This document shows, one piece after another, positions 8,642 through 17,519 of a stretch of DNA of 64,000 nucleotides; within the stretch, counting starts at the first letter, position 1, and each line of letters begins with the position of its first letter. The notes below the pieces were generated by a model, which was not told the DNA's origin, searched no databases, and worked only from the letters and a program-made list of their open reading frames with translations. Both the position numbers and the translations under genes were made by a program. This stretch comes from Candidatus Poribacteria bacterium (GTDB taxonomy: Bacteria > Poribacteria > WGA-4E > WGA-3G). The stretch covers positions 62,001-126,000 of the forward strand of contig JAJDUH010000073.1 of assembly GCA_022826805.1 (NCBI GenBank). The letters are read 5' to 3'.

Positions 8642-9235
8642 ATGTCTGACCAATATAGAACAGTGGCAGGAACTGCTCAAGCGCATCATGTTGTGAAAAA
8701 GTCGAGATTTTTTGGTGAAGCAACTGCTGTACATACGCAGGAGGCTGTGAAAAGTTTTCTCGCCGAGGTTCAAGAGCGTAACCCCCGTGCTTCGCACTAC
8801 TGTTATGCCTACAGCATTGGTAGGGACACAACTCTGCGCGAATATGCTACGGATGCAGGAGAACCGACACACTCCGCCGGACCTCCTATCCTCGCTGCAC
8901 TTCGCGCTTTTGACTTGTGTAATACGATCTGTGTTGTCGTCCGGTATTATGGCGGCATTAACCTTGGCGTAGGGGGATTAATTCGCGCTTATGGACGATG
9001 TGCAAGGGAATGCCTCAAAAACGCCACAATCAAGACACAGATTTTTTATCAAAATTTATACTTGAAAGTTAATTATTCAGAGATTGGCACGGTTGTTACG
9101 CTGTGCAAACGATCGGGTGGAAAGGTAATTGACATCAAATATAACCCGGATCCAATTATTGAAATTCAGATTCGGGAGAATGCTCTTGAAACTTTCCAGT
9201 CGCAACTCCAAGGTATTGGAATCGTAACGGAATAG
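8642..9235 (+). CDS. YigZ/IMPACT family protein (UPF0029)
   Basis: The 197-residue protein matches the YigZ family along its length. The N-terminal IMPACT domain includes SRFFGEATAV, SHYCYAYSIG, DAGEPTHSAGPPIL and VVRYYGGINLGVGGLIRAYG, and a smaller C-terminal domain (UPF0029-associated) spans residues about 135-197. The biochemical role in bacteria is unsettled; eukaryotic IMPACT acts in translational control. It lies 24 bases after the PorV-like gene and may share its transcript. Confidence 0.9.
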   Translation: MSDQYRTVAGTAQAHHVVKKSRFFGEATAVHTQEAVKSFLAEVQERNPRASHYCYAYSIGRDTTLREYATDAGEPTHSAGPPILAALRAFDLCNTICVVVRYYGGINLGVGGLIRAYGRCARECLKNATIKTQIFYQNLYLKVNYSEIGTVVTLCKRSGGKVIDIKYNPDPIIEIQIRENALETFQSQLQGIGIVTE

Positions 9236-9282
9236 CCCTATTATGTTCGGATTCAAGTCTGAACTTATCGGAGGGATTCGTG

Positions 9283-9723
9283 ATGAGTAAAATTGAGATA
9301 AAATATACAGCAACACATGAGTGGGCTGAGATCTTTGATTCACAAGAGTGTACCATCGGAATCACCGAGCGTGCACAGGAAATCTATAGTAACGTCATTT
9401 TTATCGAATTACCGTCCCTTGGTGAGTTTGAGCAAGACGAAATTATGGGAGGTCTTGAAACCTCTGATGGCAGAAATTTCTATATCCATGCTCCCGTAAG
9501 CGGAGAGGTATATGAAGTTAATACTGCTCTTGAGGAGGATATTGATCTTCTCAACCGTTTCCCGGAAGGCGATGGCTGGATTTGCAAACTCCGCATTGAA
9601 AACCCCAGCGAAATAGAGGCACTCCTCACACTACCTGAGTATGAGGCGTATGAAGAGGAAGAACTCAATGAAGAGGAGTATCTCCCGGAAACCGATTTTT
9701 ACGAAAATAGTGAGGATTATTAA
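9283..9723 (+). CDS. GcvH-like protein lacking the lipoyl-lysine
   Basis: The protein aligns along its length with the glycine cleavage H protein: YTATHEWAEI, IGITERAQE, VIFIELPSLG, APVSGEVYEVN and GDGWICKLRI. In true H proteins the swinging lipoyl arm sits on the lysine of ESVKA. Here the equivalent hairpin reads LETSDGRNFY, with aspartate at the lysine position and no lysine nearby, so it cannot carry lipoate in the normal way. The C-terminus is a strongly acidic extension (EEEELNEEEY). No gcvP or gcvT is nearby. I place the start at ATG 9283, seven bases after GGAGGG, rather than the GTG at 9280. The function is probably not glycine cleavage. Confidence 0.85.
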   Translation: MSKIEIKYTATHEWAEIFDSQECTIGITERAQEIYSNVIFIELPSLGEFEQDEIMGGLETSDGRNFYIHAPVSGEVYEVNTALEEDIDLLNRFPEGDGWICKLRIENPSEIEALLTLPEYEAYEEEELNEEEYLPETDFYENSEDY

Positions 9724-9800
9724 ATCCAGAATTATCTTATCAATACAAACTATTTAATTGTTTGAAGAAAACCTGCGATTAAATCCTGAGAAGGAGTGTT

Positions 9801-10640
9801 ATGTCACAAACAGAAAAGATTCGAATCGGACACAGTCCTGATTCTGACGATGCGTTTATGTTCTATGCCTTGGCAAAAGGACTAATTTCAACGGAACCTT
9901 TTGAAATCGTTCATGTTATTGAGGATATTGAGACCTTGAATCAACGAGCACTCGCTGCTGAACTTGAAGTTACTGCGATTTCGGTGCATGCTTATGCTTA
10001 TGTTGCCCGGGATTATGCCCTCATGCCCTGCGGCGCGAGTATCGGAGACCGCTACGGACCGCTTGTTGTTTCTAAAACACCGATGGATACCCTGGCAGGT
10101 AAACGCATCGCTATCCCCGGCAAGATGACGACTGCCTACCTTACATTGAGTCTCTTTCAACCAAATTTTGAGGCAGAAACTCGTCCTTTTGATAAAATAT
10201 TAGATGCCGTTCAAGAAGATGAAGTAGACGCTGGGCTTATTATTCATGAAGGACAGTTGACTTATGCCCGTGAGGGACTTCACAAAGTCATTGATTTAGG
10301 GGAGTGGTGGTATGAGGAAACGGGACTGCCCCTACCGCTTGGTGCTAATGTTATACGCCGTAATCTTGGTCCCGAGAAAATTCAGAAAATAACCACTTTG
10401 CTCAAAGGCAGTATCCAATACTCGCTTGAACATCGAGCACGCGGATTGGAATACGCGATGACGTATGCTCGCGACATGGAGACCGCACTCGCCGATAAAT
10501 TCGTTGGAATGTACGTGAACGATTACACCCTTGATTATGGTGAGAAGGGTAGAACTGGTGTCCGTGAGTTGCTGCACCGCGGTAATGCTGCAGGTATCAT
10601 TCCGCATCGTGTGGATGCCGACTTCGTCACGCTTGAATAG
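9801..10640 (+). CDS. mqnD: 1,4-dihydroxy-6-naphthoate synthase (futalosine menaquinone pathway)
   Basis: MqnD converts cyclic dehypoxanthinyl futalosine to 1,4-dihydroxy-6-naphthoate in the alternative menaquinone pathway. The 279 residues have the periplasmic-binding-protein-like fold of the MqnA/MqnD family: GHSPDSDDAFMFYAL at the N-terminus, then TAISVHAYAYVA, MPCGASIGDRYGPLVVSK and GLIIHEGQLTYA. This favours MqnD over MqnA. The start has a good ribosome-binding site (GAAGGAG). Its presence suggests a menaquinone-based respiratory chain. The other mqn genes are not in this window. Confidence 0.88.
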   Translation: MSQTEKIRIGHSPDSDDAFMFYALAKGLISTEPFEIVHVIEDIETLNQRALAAELEVTAISVHAYAYVARDYALMPCGASIGDRYGPLVVSKTPMDTLAGKRIAIPGKMTTAYLTLSLFQPNFEAETRPFDKILDAVQEDEVDAGLIIHEGQLTYAREGLHKVIDLGEWWYEETGLPLPLGANVIRRNLGPEKIQKITTLLKGSIQYSLEHRARGLEYAMTYARDMETALADKFVGMYVNDYTLDYGEKGRTGVRELLHRGNAAGIIPHRVDADFVTLE

Positions 10641-10706
10641 TATTTACTTTATTCTTCGTCAGGCGCGGTTATGTGCCTCGCCACTTCGTCCACAGAAGAG
10701 AAAACT

Positions 10707-10913
10707 ATGGATGAAAAACGCCGCAGATATTTCCATTTGGAAAATACTGAAGGTGAGAGACTTGCCTATGGGGTGCTCTATAACGAGGGAAATGTACAAG
10801 TCTTATGGCGAGCCGACCACGGCTACGCCGCAGAGCAGTATTCGTCTCTCACACCCGTCTTGGGGCTGATGCCGAACATTGCTCTTCTTCGTTTTGAAGA
10901 TACGGACGAGTAG
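10707..10913 (+). CDS. Small hypothetical protein
   Basis: A 68-residue protein results from the ATG at 10707, preceded by AGAAGAG. The ORF track's earlier start at 10671 adds a low-complexity MCLATSSTEEKT that looks non-coding. The product is charged and soluble, with no recognised domain; a short segment (RLAYGVLYNEGNVQVLWR) reads like beta strands. It follows mqnD by about 66 bases and converges on the SdiA-regulated-like gene. Confidence 0.5.
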   Translation: MDEKRRRYFHLENTEGERLAYGVLYNEGNVQVLWRADHGYAAEQYSSLTPVLGLMPNIALLRFEDTDE

Positions 10914-10956
10914 GTATTAGAAAAATAGGCGTACGGTAAAAATAGGAACAAGCGTT

Positions 10957-11829
10957 CTAACGTAGCCTTCGATCTGCTAATTTGATAATCTCTCCACTCT
11001 CCTGTGCGATGTACATATAGCCCAATCCATCTAACACGACGCCTTCTTGTTCATCACCTGGTAGGAGATATTGACCCAGAATTGTACCTTCCCGTTTGAG
11101 TTCCACCAGTAAATTGCTCATATCGCTAATCAAGATCAGAACATCGCCTTGTGCGTCGTAGGTTAACCCAGAAATATCAATGAAGTTCATCCGATAGGCG
11201 TGAATAATAGTACCTGATGCCTTACGTGTCGTGCCTGAACGGAGTGGCACAGTTACTTCACACACCACGGAAGGTTCATCGTTTTCTTTCAGACTAAAAG
11301 ATTGATTGCCAACCCAAAAAGTGCCACCTTCTGGATGCGAAGCATCAGGGACAAAAGCGATCGCTTCAATACCCATACCACCTTTTTTCAAGATTTGTTC
11401 GCCTTCAAAATCCCTTTCAATCTTGAATTCTCTTTGAATAGCCAAAGTATCGGGCTCCAGTTCTAAGATTGATTCGTCGTCTTCCACAGCAGCATACAGA
11501 AACCCCGTCTCTGGGTTTACCGTTATTCCTTCGATATCACGTTCCTTCAAACCTTTTGCCTGAATGATGTTCCCGTCTAATTCAACTTCGTAAATACTAC
11601 CTGAGTCGTCGGCGATGAATAGACTTTTCCGTGCCGAGTGATAAGCAATACCGGAAGGCTCAGCGATCCTGGATTTTGCAATATTACCGATCCAGTTATA
11701 GGGAAGTGCTACGGGGCGTGATTCCGCTTGCTCTCTCATTGCAGATCTTTCCATCTGGAGAAGCAAGTAGACGACCGCAGCACCAATACCTGTAATAAAA
11801 ATGATTAGGAGTAATCTTTTATAGGACAT
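10957..11829 (-). CDS. SdiA-regulated-like membrane-anchored beta-propeller protein
   Basis: The 290-residue protein has an N-terminal signal anchor (LLLIIFITGIGAAVVYLLLQ) followed by a propeller domain: EPSGIAYHSARKSLFIADDSGSIYEV, DIEGITVNPETGFLYAAVEDD and a late LDGLGYMYIAQESGEIIKL. This resembles the SdiA-regulated (YjiK-type) family, whose role is poorly known. It is probably tethered on the periplasmic side of the inner membrane. The ATG start gives MSYKRLL directly before the anchor. Confidence 0.75.
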   Translation of the reverse strand: MSYKRLLLIIFITGIGAAVVYLLLQMERSAMREQAESRPVALPYNWIGNIAKSRIAEPSGIAYHSARKSLFIADDSGSIYEVELDGNIIQAKGLKERDIEGITVNPETGFLYAAVEDDESILELEPDTLAIQREFKIERDFEGEQILKKGGMGIEAIAFVPDASHPEGGTFWVGNQSFSLKENDEPSVVCEVTVPLRSGTTRKASGTIIHAYRMNFIDISGLTYDAQGDVLILISDMSNLLVELKREGTILGQYLLPGDEQEGVVLDGLGYMYIAQESGEIIKLADRRLR

Positions 11830-12303
11830 TCGGTTTCCCCTATTATCTATTTATAGTGAATTACCGAAAAAATGGACAGTGTATCTCGCAAATACCATTT
11901 TGTGGCGCGTAGTCATGGACAAAAGACCCCAGCAGCTCTACTATAGAAATTGTTGAATGCCGCTGGAAAAATTCTCAATCACGTCCTCAAAGTATCATTG
12001 ATTGTAAGTTTTACTATAAAAGTGTTTTTTACAAATTTTATGGTATAATATCATAATTCTATGTTATTAATCAACAAAAAACGTCGAATTTGAGATATAC
12101 TTAGTTCGCAGAGTGAAGCAAGTGATTTTTGCTTGACAAACTGTCTATACTAATTGTATCTTAATTTTAACTTGAGAATTGGTTCACAAGCGATGCGTTA
12201 GCGCAAGCTGTTTCAGTTGGGGTTGTAAGTGCCTTCTAATAGAACTTGTGCGTCGAACCCCTATGCCTTAGTATATGGGTGATACCACAGACAAGGATCG
12301 GTT
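11830..12303. other. Intergenic divergent spacer with one promoter candidate
   Basis: This 474-base spacer separates the SdiA-like gene from the crystallin-like gene. It is A+T-rich with stop codons in all frames and I see no RNA gene. The one regulatory candidate is the promoter listed at 12133-12162. Confidence 0.5.
12133..12162 (+). promoter_or_regulatory. Sigma70-type promoter candidate
   Basis: TTGACA (12133-12138) is followed after 18 bases by TATCTT (12157-12162), about 140 bases upstream of the crystallin-like gene. The -35 is consensus and the -10 is weak. The long leader would contain small inverted repeats of unknown role. Confidence 0.45.
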
Positions 12304-13719
12304 ATGACTAACATGCCGAGGCTCGTCGTTGAAGTTTACGAACACGTGAATTTTCAGGGACGCAAAGTGACACTCATCGAATCGATACCGAATACAGGGG
12401 AAATCGGGGCACAAGATATTATCTCCTCAATTAAGATTTACAAAGGTCCCGGATTCAACGCGTCCCCTAACTATAAAGCTATATTTCATGAACATGAGAA
12501 CTACAGAGGACGCCGACTGGTACTTTCTCCTGGGTTCTATCCAAATATTCATAATATTCCCTACAACTTTGGGGATGCAATCACGGCTATAAGTTTTAGT
12601 CCATCGGCACATCCAACGCCTCCTGAATATGGAGCAGTCCCTGTTATCATTGAGGTGTTTCAGAACGTAGATTATAGTGGGCAGCGAAGCGTTATCATGC
12701 GTGATGTCAGTTCGATGCTTGACATCGGTATGAATGATGCAGTTTCATCCATTCGCATCCAGCGCGGACCCAGTTTCCCATTCAGCGGATGTCACGTTAT
12801 TTTTTATGAACACGTAAATTTTGAAGGGCGTCGGTTGGACCTGAGTTTAAGTTCTCGAGAATTCCAATTGTCACTCCGCAATCTTAGGGCACTCCCACAC
12901 TCGCAATCATTTTCGGACATTATTTCTTCCATAAAGATTGTGCCTTTAGGTGTATTCCGGGTCTTGGTTGTTGTTGGTGATAATAGGTCCGGGGAACCAG
13001 CAATATTAGAATCGCTCACCAAAATTGAGGGGTTAGAATTCCAATTCACTACGGTACATATCAACGACAATCCTGACAATCGTGGTGATGCCAATAATGC
13101 CATTAAGCTGTCAAGTATTGTGCTTTCAGACTACGACATCATCTGGTTTACATGGAACGCCCCGGGACATGACGGTGTATATTTTCTTGAAGATGCCGAT
13201 CGCGCAATTCGAGACTTTGTACACAAGGGCGGCATCGTCTGGGCTTCGGCAATGGACAACAATGTTACACCGCCCGATGGTGTACATACCACCGAGCCAC
13301 AGTGGCGCGGAGACTGGATGCCTGTTAATCGGCATCCTGTACGTGTTATTAACTCCAAAGATAGCAACGTCAGGGTTACGGATGACGGACAGAAAACCGG
13401 ATTGTTTACCTGGCCCCATGGCGTTAATGTTGATACGTTGGTAACCGATGACCATTGGGTAACAAACGACGCAAGCTACCGAAAATTAGCTATCAGAGAG
13501 GATAACGGTGATGCTGTGAGTCTCCAGTTACAGTGGGGGGACGGCTATTATGTCACTTTTGCTGTCGATACTCGTGACTCACATCGTACGACAATGGCCA
13601 GACCGCTCATTGAGAACGCGCTATGTTACTTAGCGAACCTCGCTTGGCAAACTTCGCCGCGTCAACCGCTCAAAGGGCGATACCGGACGCACCTCAACGG
13701 CGACACTATCTTCCGGTGA
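12304..13719 (+). CDS. Beta/gamma-crystallin-like repeats fused to a class I amidotransferase-like (ThuA-type) domain
   Basis: Residues about 1-215 contain four crystallin-type Greek-key motifs: VEVYEHVNFQGRKVTL, FHEHENYRGRRLVL, IEVFQNVDYSGQRSVIM and FYEHVNFEGRRLDL. They alternate with SSIKI/SSIRI strands that resemble the calcium-binding D/N-x-x-S-S feature. Residues about 220-455 form an alpha/beta domain that starts VFRVLVVVGDN and includes SDYDIIWFTWN, IRDFVHKGGIVWASAMDN and GDGYYVTFAVDTRDS, typical of ThuA/GATase1-like domains without an obvious catalytic cysteine. There is no signal peptide, so it may be cytoplasmic or exported by another route. The function is unknown; the pairing is unusual. 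Confidence 0.7.
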   Translation: MTNMPRLVVEVYEHVNFQGRKVTLIESIPNTGEIGAQDIISSIKIYKGPGFNASPNYKAIFHEHENYRGRRLVLSPGFYPNIHNIPYNFGDAITAISFSPSAHPTPPEYGAVPVIIEVFQNVDYSGQRSVIMRDVSSMLDIGMNDAVSSIRIQRGPSFPFSGCHVIFYEHVNFEGRRLDLSLSSREFQLSLRNLRALPHSQSFSDIISSIKIVPLGVFRVLVVVGDNRSGEPAILESLTKIEGLEFQFTTVHINDNPDNRGDANNAIKLSSIVLSDYDIIWFTWNAPGHDGVYFLEDADRAIRDFVHKGGIVWASAMDNNVTPPDGVHTTEPQWRGDWMPVNRHPVRVINSKDSNVRVTDDGQKTGLFTWPHGVNVDTLVTDDHWVTNDASYRKLAIREDNGDAVSLQLQWGDGYYVTFAVDTRDSHRTTMARPLIENALCYLANLAWQTSPRQPLKGRYRTHLNGDTIFR

Positions 13720-13790
13720 AATCTCGTAGGAGTGTTTGCACACGGCGCACCTGTGCCTCCGTTTTATTCCATATTTTATAGGAGAGTTGA

Positions 13791-16091
13791 ATGCGTTTTA
13801 TTGCTGTTATTGTCTTCTTGATTGCCGTAGCCATTACTGTTGGATGGTTTGCTCTCCAAAATCTTGAGAGTTTTGGGCAGAGCGGCGTAATGCGAGTGCT
13901 GACGTTTGTTGTACTCGTCCTGTTTGCTATTTTGGCAGCCTTCGTCGCTATGGTAATCCGATACCGGATACCTAAAGCTGATGTTGCACTCGTCCGAACC
14001 GGTGGTTCCAAAGAAAAAATCAGTATCACTGGTGGACTCTGGGTTAATACAATCATCCATGAAATTAAGGAAATCTCTCTTAACACCATGCGGATTGAGG
14101 TAATCCGTGAGGGACCAGAGGCGTTAATTACGTATGATTTCAACCGTGGTGATGTTGAGGTTGTTTTCTACCTTAAAGTTGAGCCTAACCAAACCGATAT
14201 TTTGCGCGCCGCACAGGCACTCGGTGACAAATCTATGACACCGGAAACCGTCCGGGAACTGATTGAACCTAAGCTTGAAGGTGCTTTGCGCAGCGTCGCA
14301 GCCGAAAGTGATATCCAAGACCTCCTGCAGAAACGCCAGGAGTTTGCCGATAAAGTCCTATCGGCATGCGGAGAGGACTTGGAAGTTCAAAATGGCTTGA
14401 CACTTGAAACCGTCTCAATTATCCGAGTAGACCAGACGCCTGTTGAAACGCTGGATGCTGAAAACCGTTTTGATGCCGTTGGTATTCGTGAAATTACTGA
14501 AATCACAGCAGAGCAAGAACGGGAAAAGGAACGCATCGTTCAGGAAAAAGAAGTTGCTATCGTTCAGATCGAGGTCGACGCGCGTATACAGAAACTCGAA
14601 GCAGAGCAACAACAGGCATGGGCAGAGTCCGACCAGCAGAAAAATATCGCGATCTACGCCGCTGAACGAGAAGCGGAAACTCTTAAATTCCAATTTGAAA
14701 TGGAGCAGGGTGTCCAAGAACGCGAATACGAGATGAAGCAAGAGGTTGAGCGTGCCCGTATTACCCAAGAGCAGATCGTCCAAGAACGTGAAATTGAGAT
14801 GGGGCGCGACATCCAAGTCGCCCGTGTCCAACAAGAACAGGTGGTCGCTGAACGTGAAATTGAGAAAAACCTCATCGTTGAAACGCAACAAATCGAACAA
14901 TCCAGAGTCGTTCAGCTTGCAGAAATACAGCAGTATCTCACCGTTCAGATGCAGAGAATTGCCCAAGAGCAGACAATTGCCGTTCGTGAAATAGAGAAGG
15001 AATTGGCAATAGAAAAGGCGCGCATTGCTCAAGAAGAAGGTGTGTCTTTACGGGATATTGAACGTCAACTGTCGGTGCAGACAGCACGCTACAGCCAAGA
15101 ACAGCAGGTCCAACAACGTGAAATTGAGAAAAATCTTGTTGTAGAAACTGCTCAAATTGACCAGATGCGACAGGTCGAAATCGCTGAAATTTCTAAGACA
15201 TTAGCGGTAGAGTTAACGCGAATTGCGAGAGAGCAACAGGAACAACTCCGCGATATCGAAAAGGATCTCATAGTAGAGAAAGCACGCATTGCGCAAGAAG
15301 AGGGTGTGTCTTTACGGGATATCGAGCGCCAATTATCAGTTCAAACAACACGTTTTAGTCAAGAACAACAGGTTCAACAGCGTGAAATCGAAAAGAATCT
15401 GGTCGTAGAAAGTGCACAAATCGATCAGATGCGGCAGGTCGAGCTCGCTGAAATCGCTAAAACTTTGACAGTGGAGCAATCCCGTATTGGTCAGGAATTA
15501 GCTGTTGCCTTGAGCGATGAAGATCGGAAGATCGGTATTGCCAATAAGCAGCAAGTGACCGCGCTCGCCGAGAAGGAGCAGTTAGTCGTCGAAGCCGAAC
15601 GTATGGGAGCGGAAGTAAATGTAACCGCCACAGAACAGGTGAAAGAGGCTGAATGGCAGCGTGAGGTCGCTATTATCGGTGCTGAGGCACAAGCACAACC
15701 CATTGAACGGCTCGCTGATGCGGTCCTTGCCGAAGCACGCGCGAAAGCACAAGGCGAGATGGCTGAGTATGAAGCCCGAAATGTCGCTGAACAACGCGTC
15801 CTCGTCCAAGAGGCGATTATGGAACTCATCGACGAATTCCCAGACATTGTTGAACAATTGATGCGACCTGTTGAGAAGATTGATAGCATCAAAATTTTGG
15901 ATATGGGAAACAACGATGGACAAGGCGGGATCAATCGAAGCAATATGGGCAGGCTCGCAAATGCCTTACTCGATACAGGTGCTATTTCCCCGATGCTAAA
16001 AGAGCTCTTTAATTTCGCCGACGTTGATGCGCAGCAGATTACGGATAAAATTGCCGAGTATCTGGCTGACCTTGTTAATCGTCCGAGTTGA
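13791..16091 (+). CDS. SPFH/flotillin-like membrane protein with long 22-residue repeat rod
   Basis: Two N-terminal hydrophobic segments (about residues 3-20 and 35-56) precede an SPFH/Band-7-like domain (about 60-230, including VALVRTGGSKEKIS and GLTLETVSIIRVDQTPVE). From residue 311 come twelve consecutive 22-residue repeats, typified by REIEKNLVVETAQIDQMRQV, forming an extended charged helix or coiled coil. The tail has the flotillin-like Ala/Glu-rich EAERMGAEVNV and AEAQAQPIERLADAVLAEA stretches. At 766 residues it exceeds typical flotillins (about 430-500). Flotillins scaffold membrane microdomains; that role is inferred here. The start ATG follows AGGAGAG. Confidence 0.8.
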   Translation: MRFIAVIVFLIAVAITVGWFALQNLESFGQSGVMRVLTFVVLVLFAILAAFVAMVIRYRIPKADVALVRTGGSKEKISITGGLWVNTIIHEIKEISLNTMRIEVIREGPEALITYDFNRGDVEVVFYLKVEPNQTDILRAAQALGDKSMTPETVRELIEPKLEGALRSVAAESDIQDLLQKRQEFADKVLSACGEDLEVQNGLTLETVSIIRVDQTPVETLDAENRFDAVGIREITEITAEQEREKERIVQEKEVAIVQIEVDARIQKLEAEQQQAWAESDQQKNIAIYAAEREAETLKFQFEMEQGVQEREYEMKQEVERARITQEQIVQEREIEMGRDIQVARVQQEQVVAEREIEKNLIVETQQIEQSRVVQLAEIQQYLTVQMQRIAQEQTIAVREIEKELAIEKARIAQEEGVSLRDIERQLSVQTARYSQEQQVQQREIEKNLVVETAQIDQMRQVEIAEISKTLAVELTRIAREQQEQLRDIEKDLIVEKARIAQEEGVSLRDIERQLSVQTTRFSQEQQVQQREIEKNLVVESAQIDQMRQVELAEIAKTLTVEQSRIGQELAVALSDEDRKIGIANKQQVTALAEKEQLVVEAERMGAEVNVTATEQVKEAEWQREVAIIGAEAQAQPIERLADAVLAEARAKAQGEMAEYEARNVAEQRVLVQEAIMELIDEFPDIVEQLMRPVEKIDSIKILDMGNNDGQGGINRSNMGRLANALLDTGAISPMLKELFNFADVDAQQITDKIAEYLADLVNRPS
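14721..15512 (+). repeat. Twelve tandem 66-bp (22-residue) coding repeats
   Basis: Within the SPFH-like gene, residues 311-574 divide exactly into twelve 22-residue units starting R/A-E/D-I. At DNA level a larger 264-bp unit (four 22-mers) is duplicated with clear similarity, for example around 15012 and 15276. Synonymous differences between the copies show that the duplication is not recent. Confidence 0.9.
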
Positions 16092-16177
16092 TTTTCTATT
16101 CATGCCGGTGGCACCAACCTCTCATGAAATCCCTTTAGTACGATTTCCCAGTCTCGGCACTTTCTTAGGAAAAAGAC

Positions 16178-17476
16178 ATGCGATATCAGAAGCAGCAGAC
16201 CTCAAAAAGGCGACCCAGACGTCAGCGATGTCGCACCTGCCGCTCCGATAATGGCAAACGGATATGTCCGGCGCTTAACGGTATGTTGATTTGTCCAGAG
16301 TGCTGTAGAGCCAAAAGAGCAAAAATTCCGGGGTGCGATGAGAGATGCCAATACTACTCATCCCTTATTGTATCCAGTCAGACCCATCAATCTCCCGATT
16401 TTCCAGTCCACCGCTGTTTTGTAAGCCGTTCTAAGGACACTGGGATGTTAATAGTGGTTGGTACGCGAAAGCGTCCAGATGGAAACCTAAAGGCGATGTT
16501 TGTCCTCTTGGATTTATGGAAGAAAGGCATCCGAGACTGCTTTTTTGATGCTAACCTTTCCGAGAAACAGTTTGAACGGATCTCGCAGAAAATCGCTAAG
16601 CACTATAATCTCTTAGAACCTACTGATCCTGAAGGGACAGACGAGCTCGAAGAACTGGTGCGCTTGCCGAAAGATACACTTGTTGTTGAGGCAGATACCG
16701 CTGTCCATTTAGATGCAGGTGTGGAAATTGTAGCGCATGAAGAAGCTTCAAGAGGCCGCGCAATCGACAGTCAGTACGGCGCACGAGCCATTCATGAGAT
16801 TTACATACCAAAAACTGGAAAGTGGTACGTTTGGCTTCGCGTTTTCTTTGGAAGAGGTGATGATTCGTACTGGATCGGTATGGATGACGCCTCTCCGTAT
16901 CCTTGGGATCGAGACGGTGGTCAAGGAGCAATCAGAATTTGTCCGGAACCAGATGACACTACCAAGTGGGGACGCTGGCTCTGGCATACCGGTCTCGAAA
17001 GTGTGGTTGGTAGAAGACCGGGTACGGCACCAGCTTTTTTTCAAGTTAAACGTCCAGGCTACTATCATCTCTGGTCAAAAGGGAGAGAACACGGTTCGCG
17101 CCTTGACCAGATTTTGCTCACACGCGACCGCAATTTTGACCCTGAAGTCGAGACCAACGGAAGGCTACTCCCGGTTCGGCATTCACAACAACTTTACGAA
17201 CCGGTTTCTCTTCAGTATTGTCAGAAATTAATTCGCCATGCCGTCCAAATTGCAACTGCCGTTGAGACAGAATTACCTTGGGAATTTAAATACGCACTCC
17301 ACGATGTTTGGGGCGATATTACGCAATTTCCTGAGACAGAAGGATCGCTTTACAAATGTCCCAAATGCGAAGCAGATTTGCCACAGCAGGCGGTCGATCT
17401 CATGATACAACATGCCCAATCCGATGACATCCAGTTCTATATCCTATGTCGCAAGTGCGGAGGCGAATTTGATTAA
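16178..17476 (+). CDS. Zinc-ribbon protein with central carbohydrate-binding-like domain, function unknown
   Basis: The 432-residue protein has cysteine pairs near the N-terminus (CRTCRSDNGKRICP, then CPECCRA, CDERCQ) and a second ribbon at the C-terminus (CPKCEADLP ... CRKCGGEFD). Between them residues about 210-320 look like a secreted-type binding module: GKWYVWLRVFFGRGDDSYWIG, FFQVKRPGYYHLWSKG and RLDQILLTRD, similar to modules of large surface proteins. No signal peptide is visible, so a cytoplasmic location is likely despite that module. The N-terminal RRPRRQR suggests nucleic-acid contact. I do not assign a function. Confidence 0.65.
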   Translation: MRYQKQQTSKRRPRRQRCRTCRSDNGKRICPALNGMLICPECCRAKRAKIPGCDERCQYYSSLIVSSQTHQSPDFPVHRCFVSRSKDTGMLIVVGTRKRPDGNLKAMFVLLDLWKKGIRDCFFDANLSEKQFERISQKIAKHYNLLEPTDPEGTDELEELVRLPKDTLVVEADTAVHLDAGVEIVAHEEASRGRAIDSQYGARAIHEIYIPKTGKWYVWLRVFFGRGDDSYWIGMDDASPYPWDRDGGQGAIRICPEPDDTTKWGRWLWHTGLESVVGRRPGTAPAFFQVKRPGYYHLWSKGREHGSRLDQILLTRDRNFDPEVETNGRLLPVRHSQQLYEPVSLQYCQKLIRHAVQIATAVETELPWEFKYALHDVWGDITQFPETEGSLYKCPKCEADLPQQAVDLMIQHAQSDDIQFYILCRKCGGEFD

Positions 17477-17519
17477 ACCTCTTTGGGCACACGCTTCCGA
17501 CGCCATCCAAATCACATCA

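Noticed and set aside
12240-12275. GTCGAACCCC as a tRNA T-arm
   Set aside because: No matching acceptor, D-arm or anticodon arm was found around it.
14415-15032. 205-residue antisense ORF in the SPFH repeat region
   Set aside because: It is a shadow of the repetitive coding strand and its codons mirror the repeats.
14721-15512. Repeats as a possible CRISPR array
   Set aside because: The 66-bp units are coding, contiguous and have no unique spacers.
17412-17519. Upstream extension of the M6 protease ORF
   Set aside because: It lies in the previous gene and ahead of a clean signal peptide that begins at the ATG at 17520.
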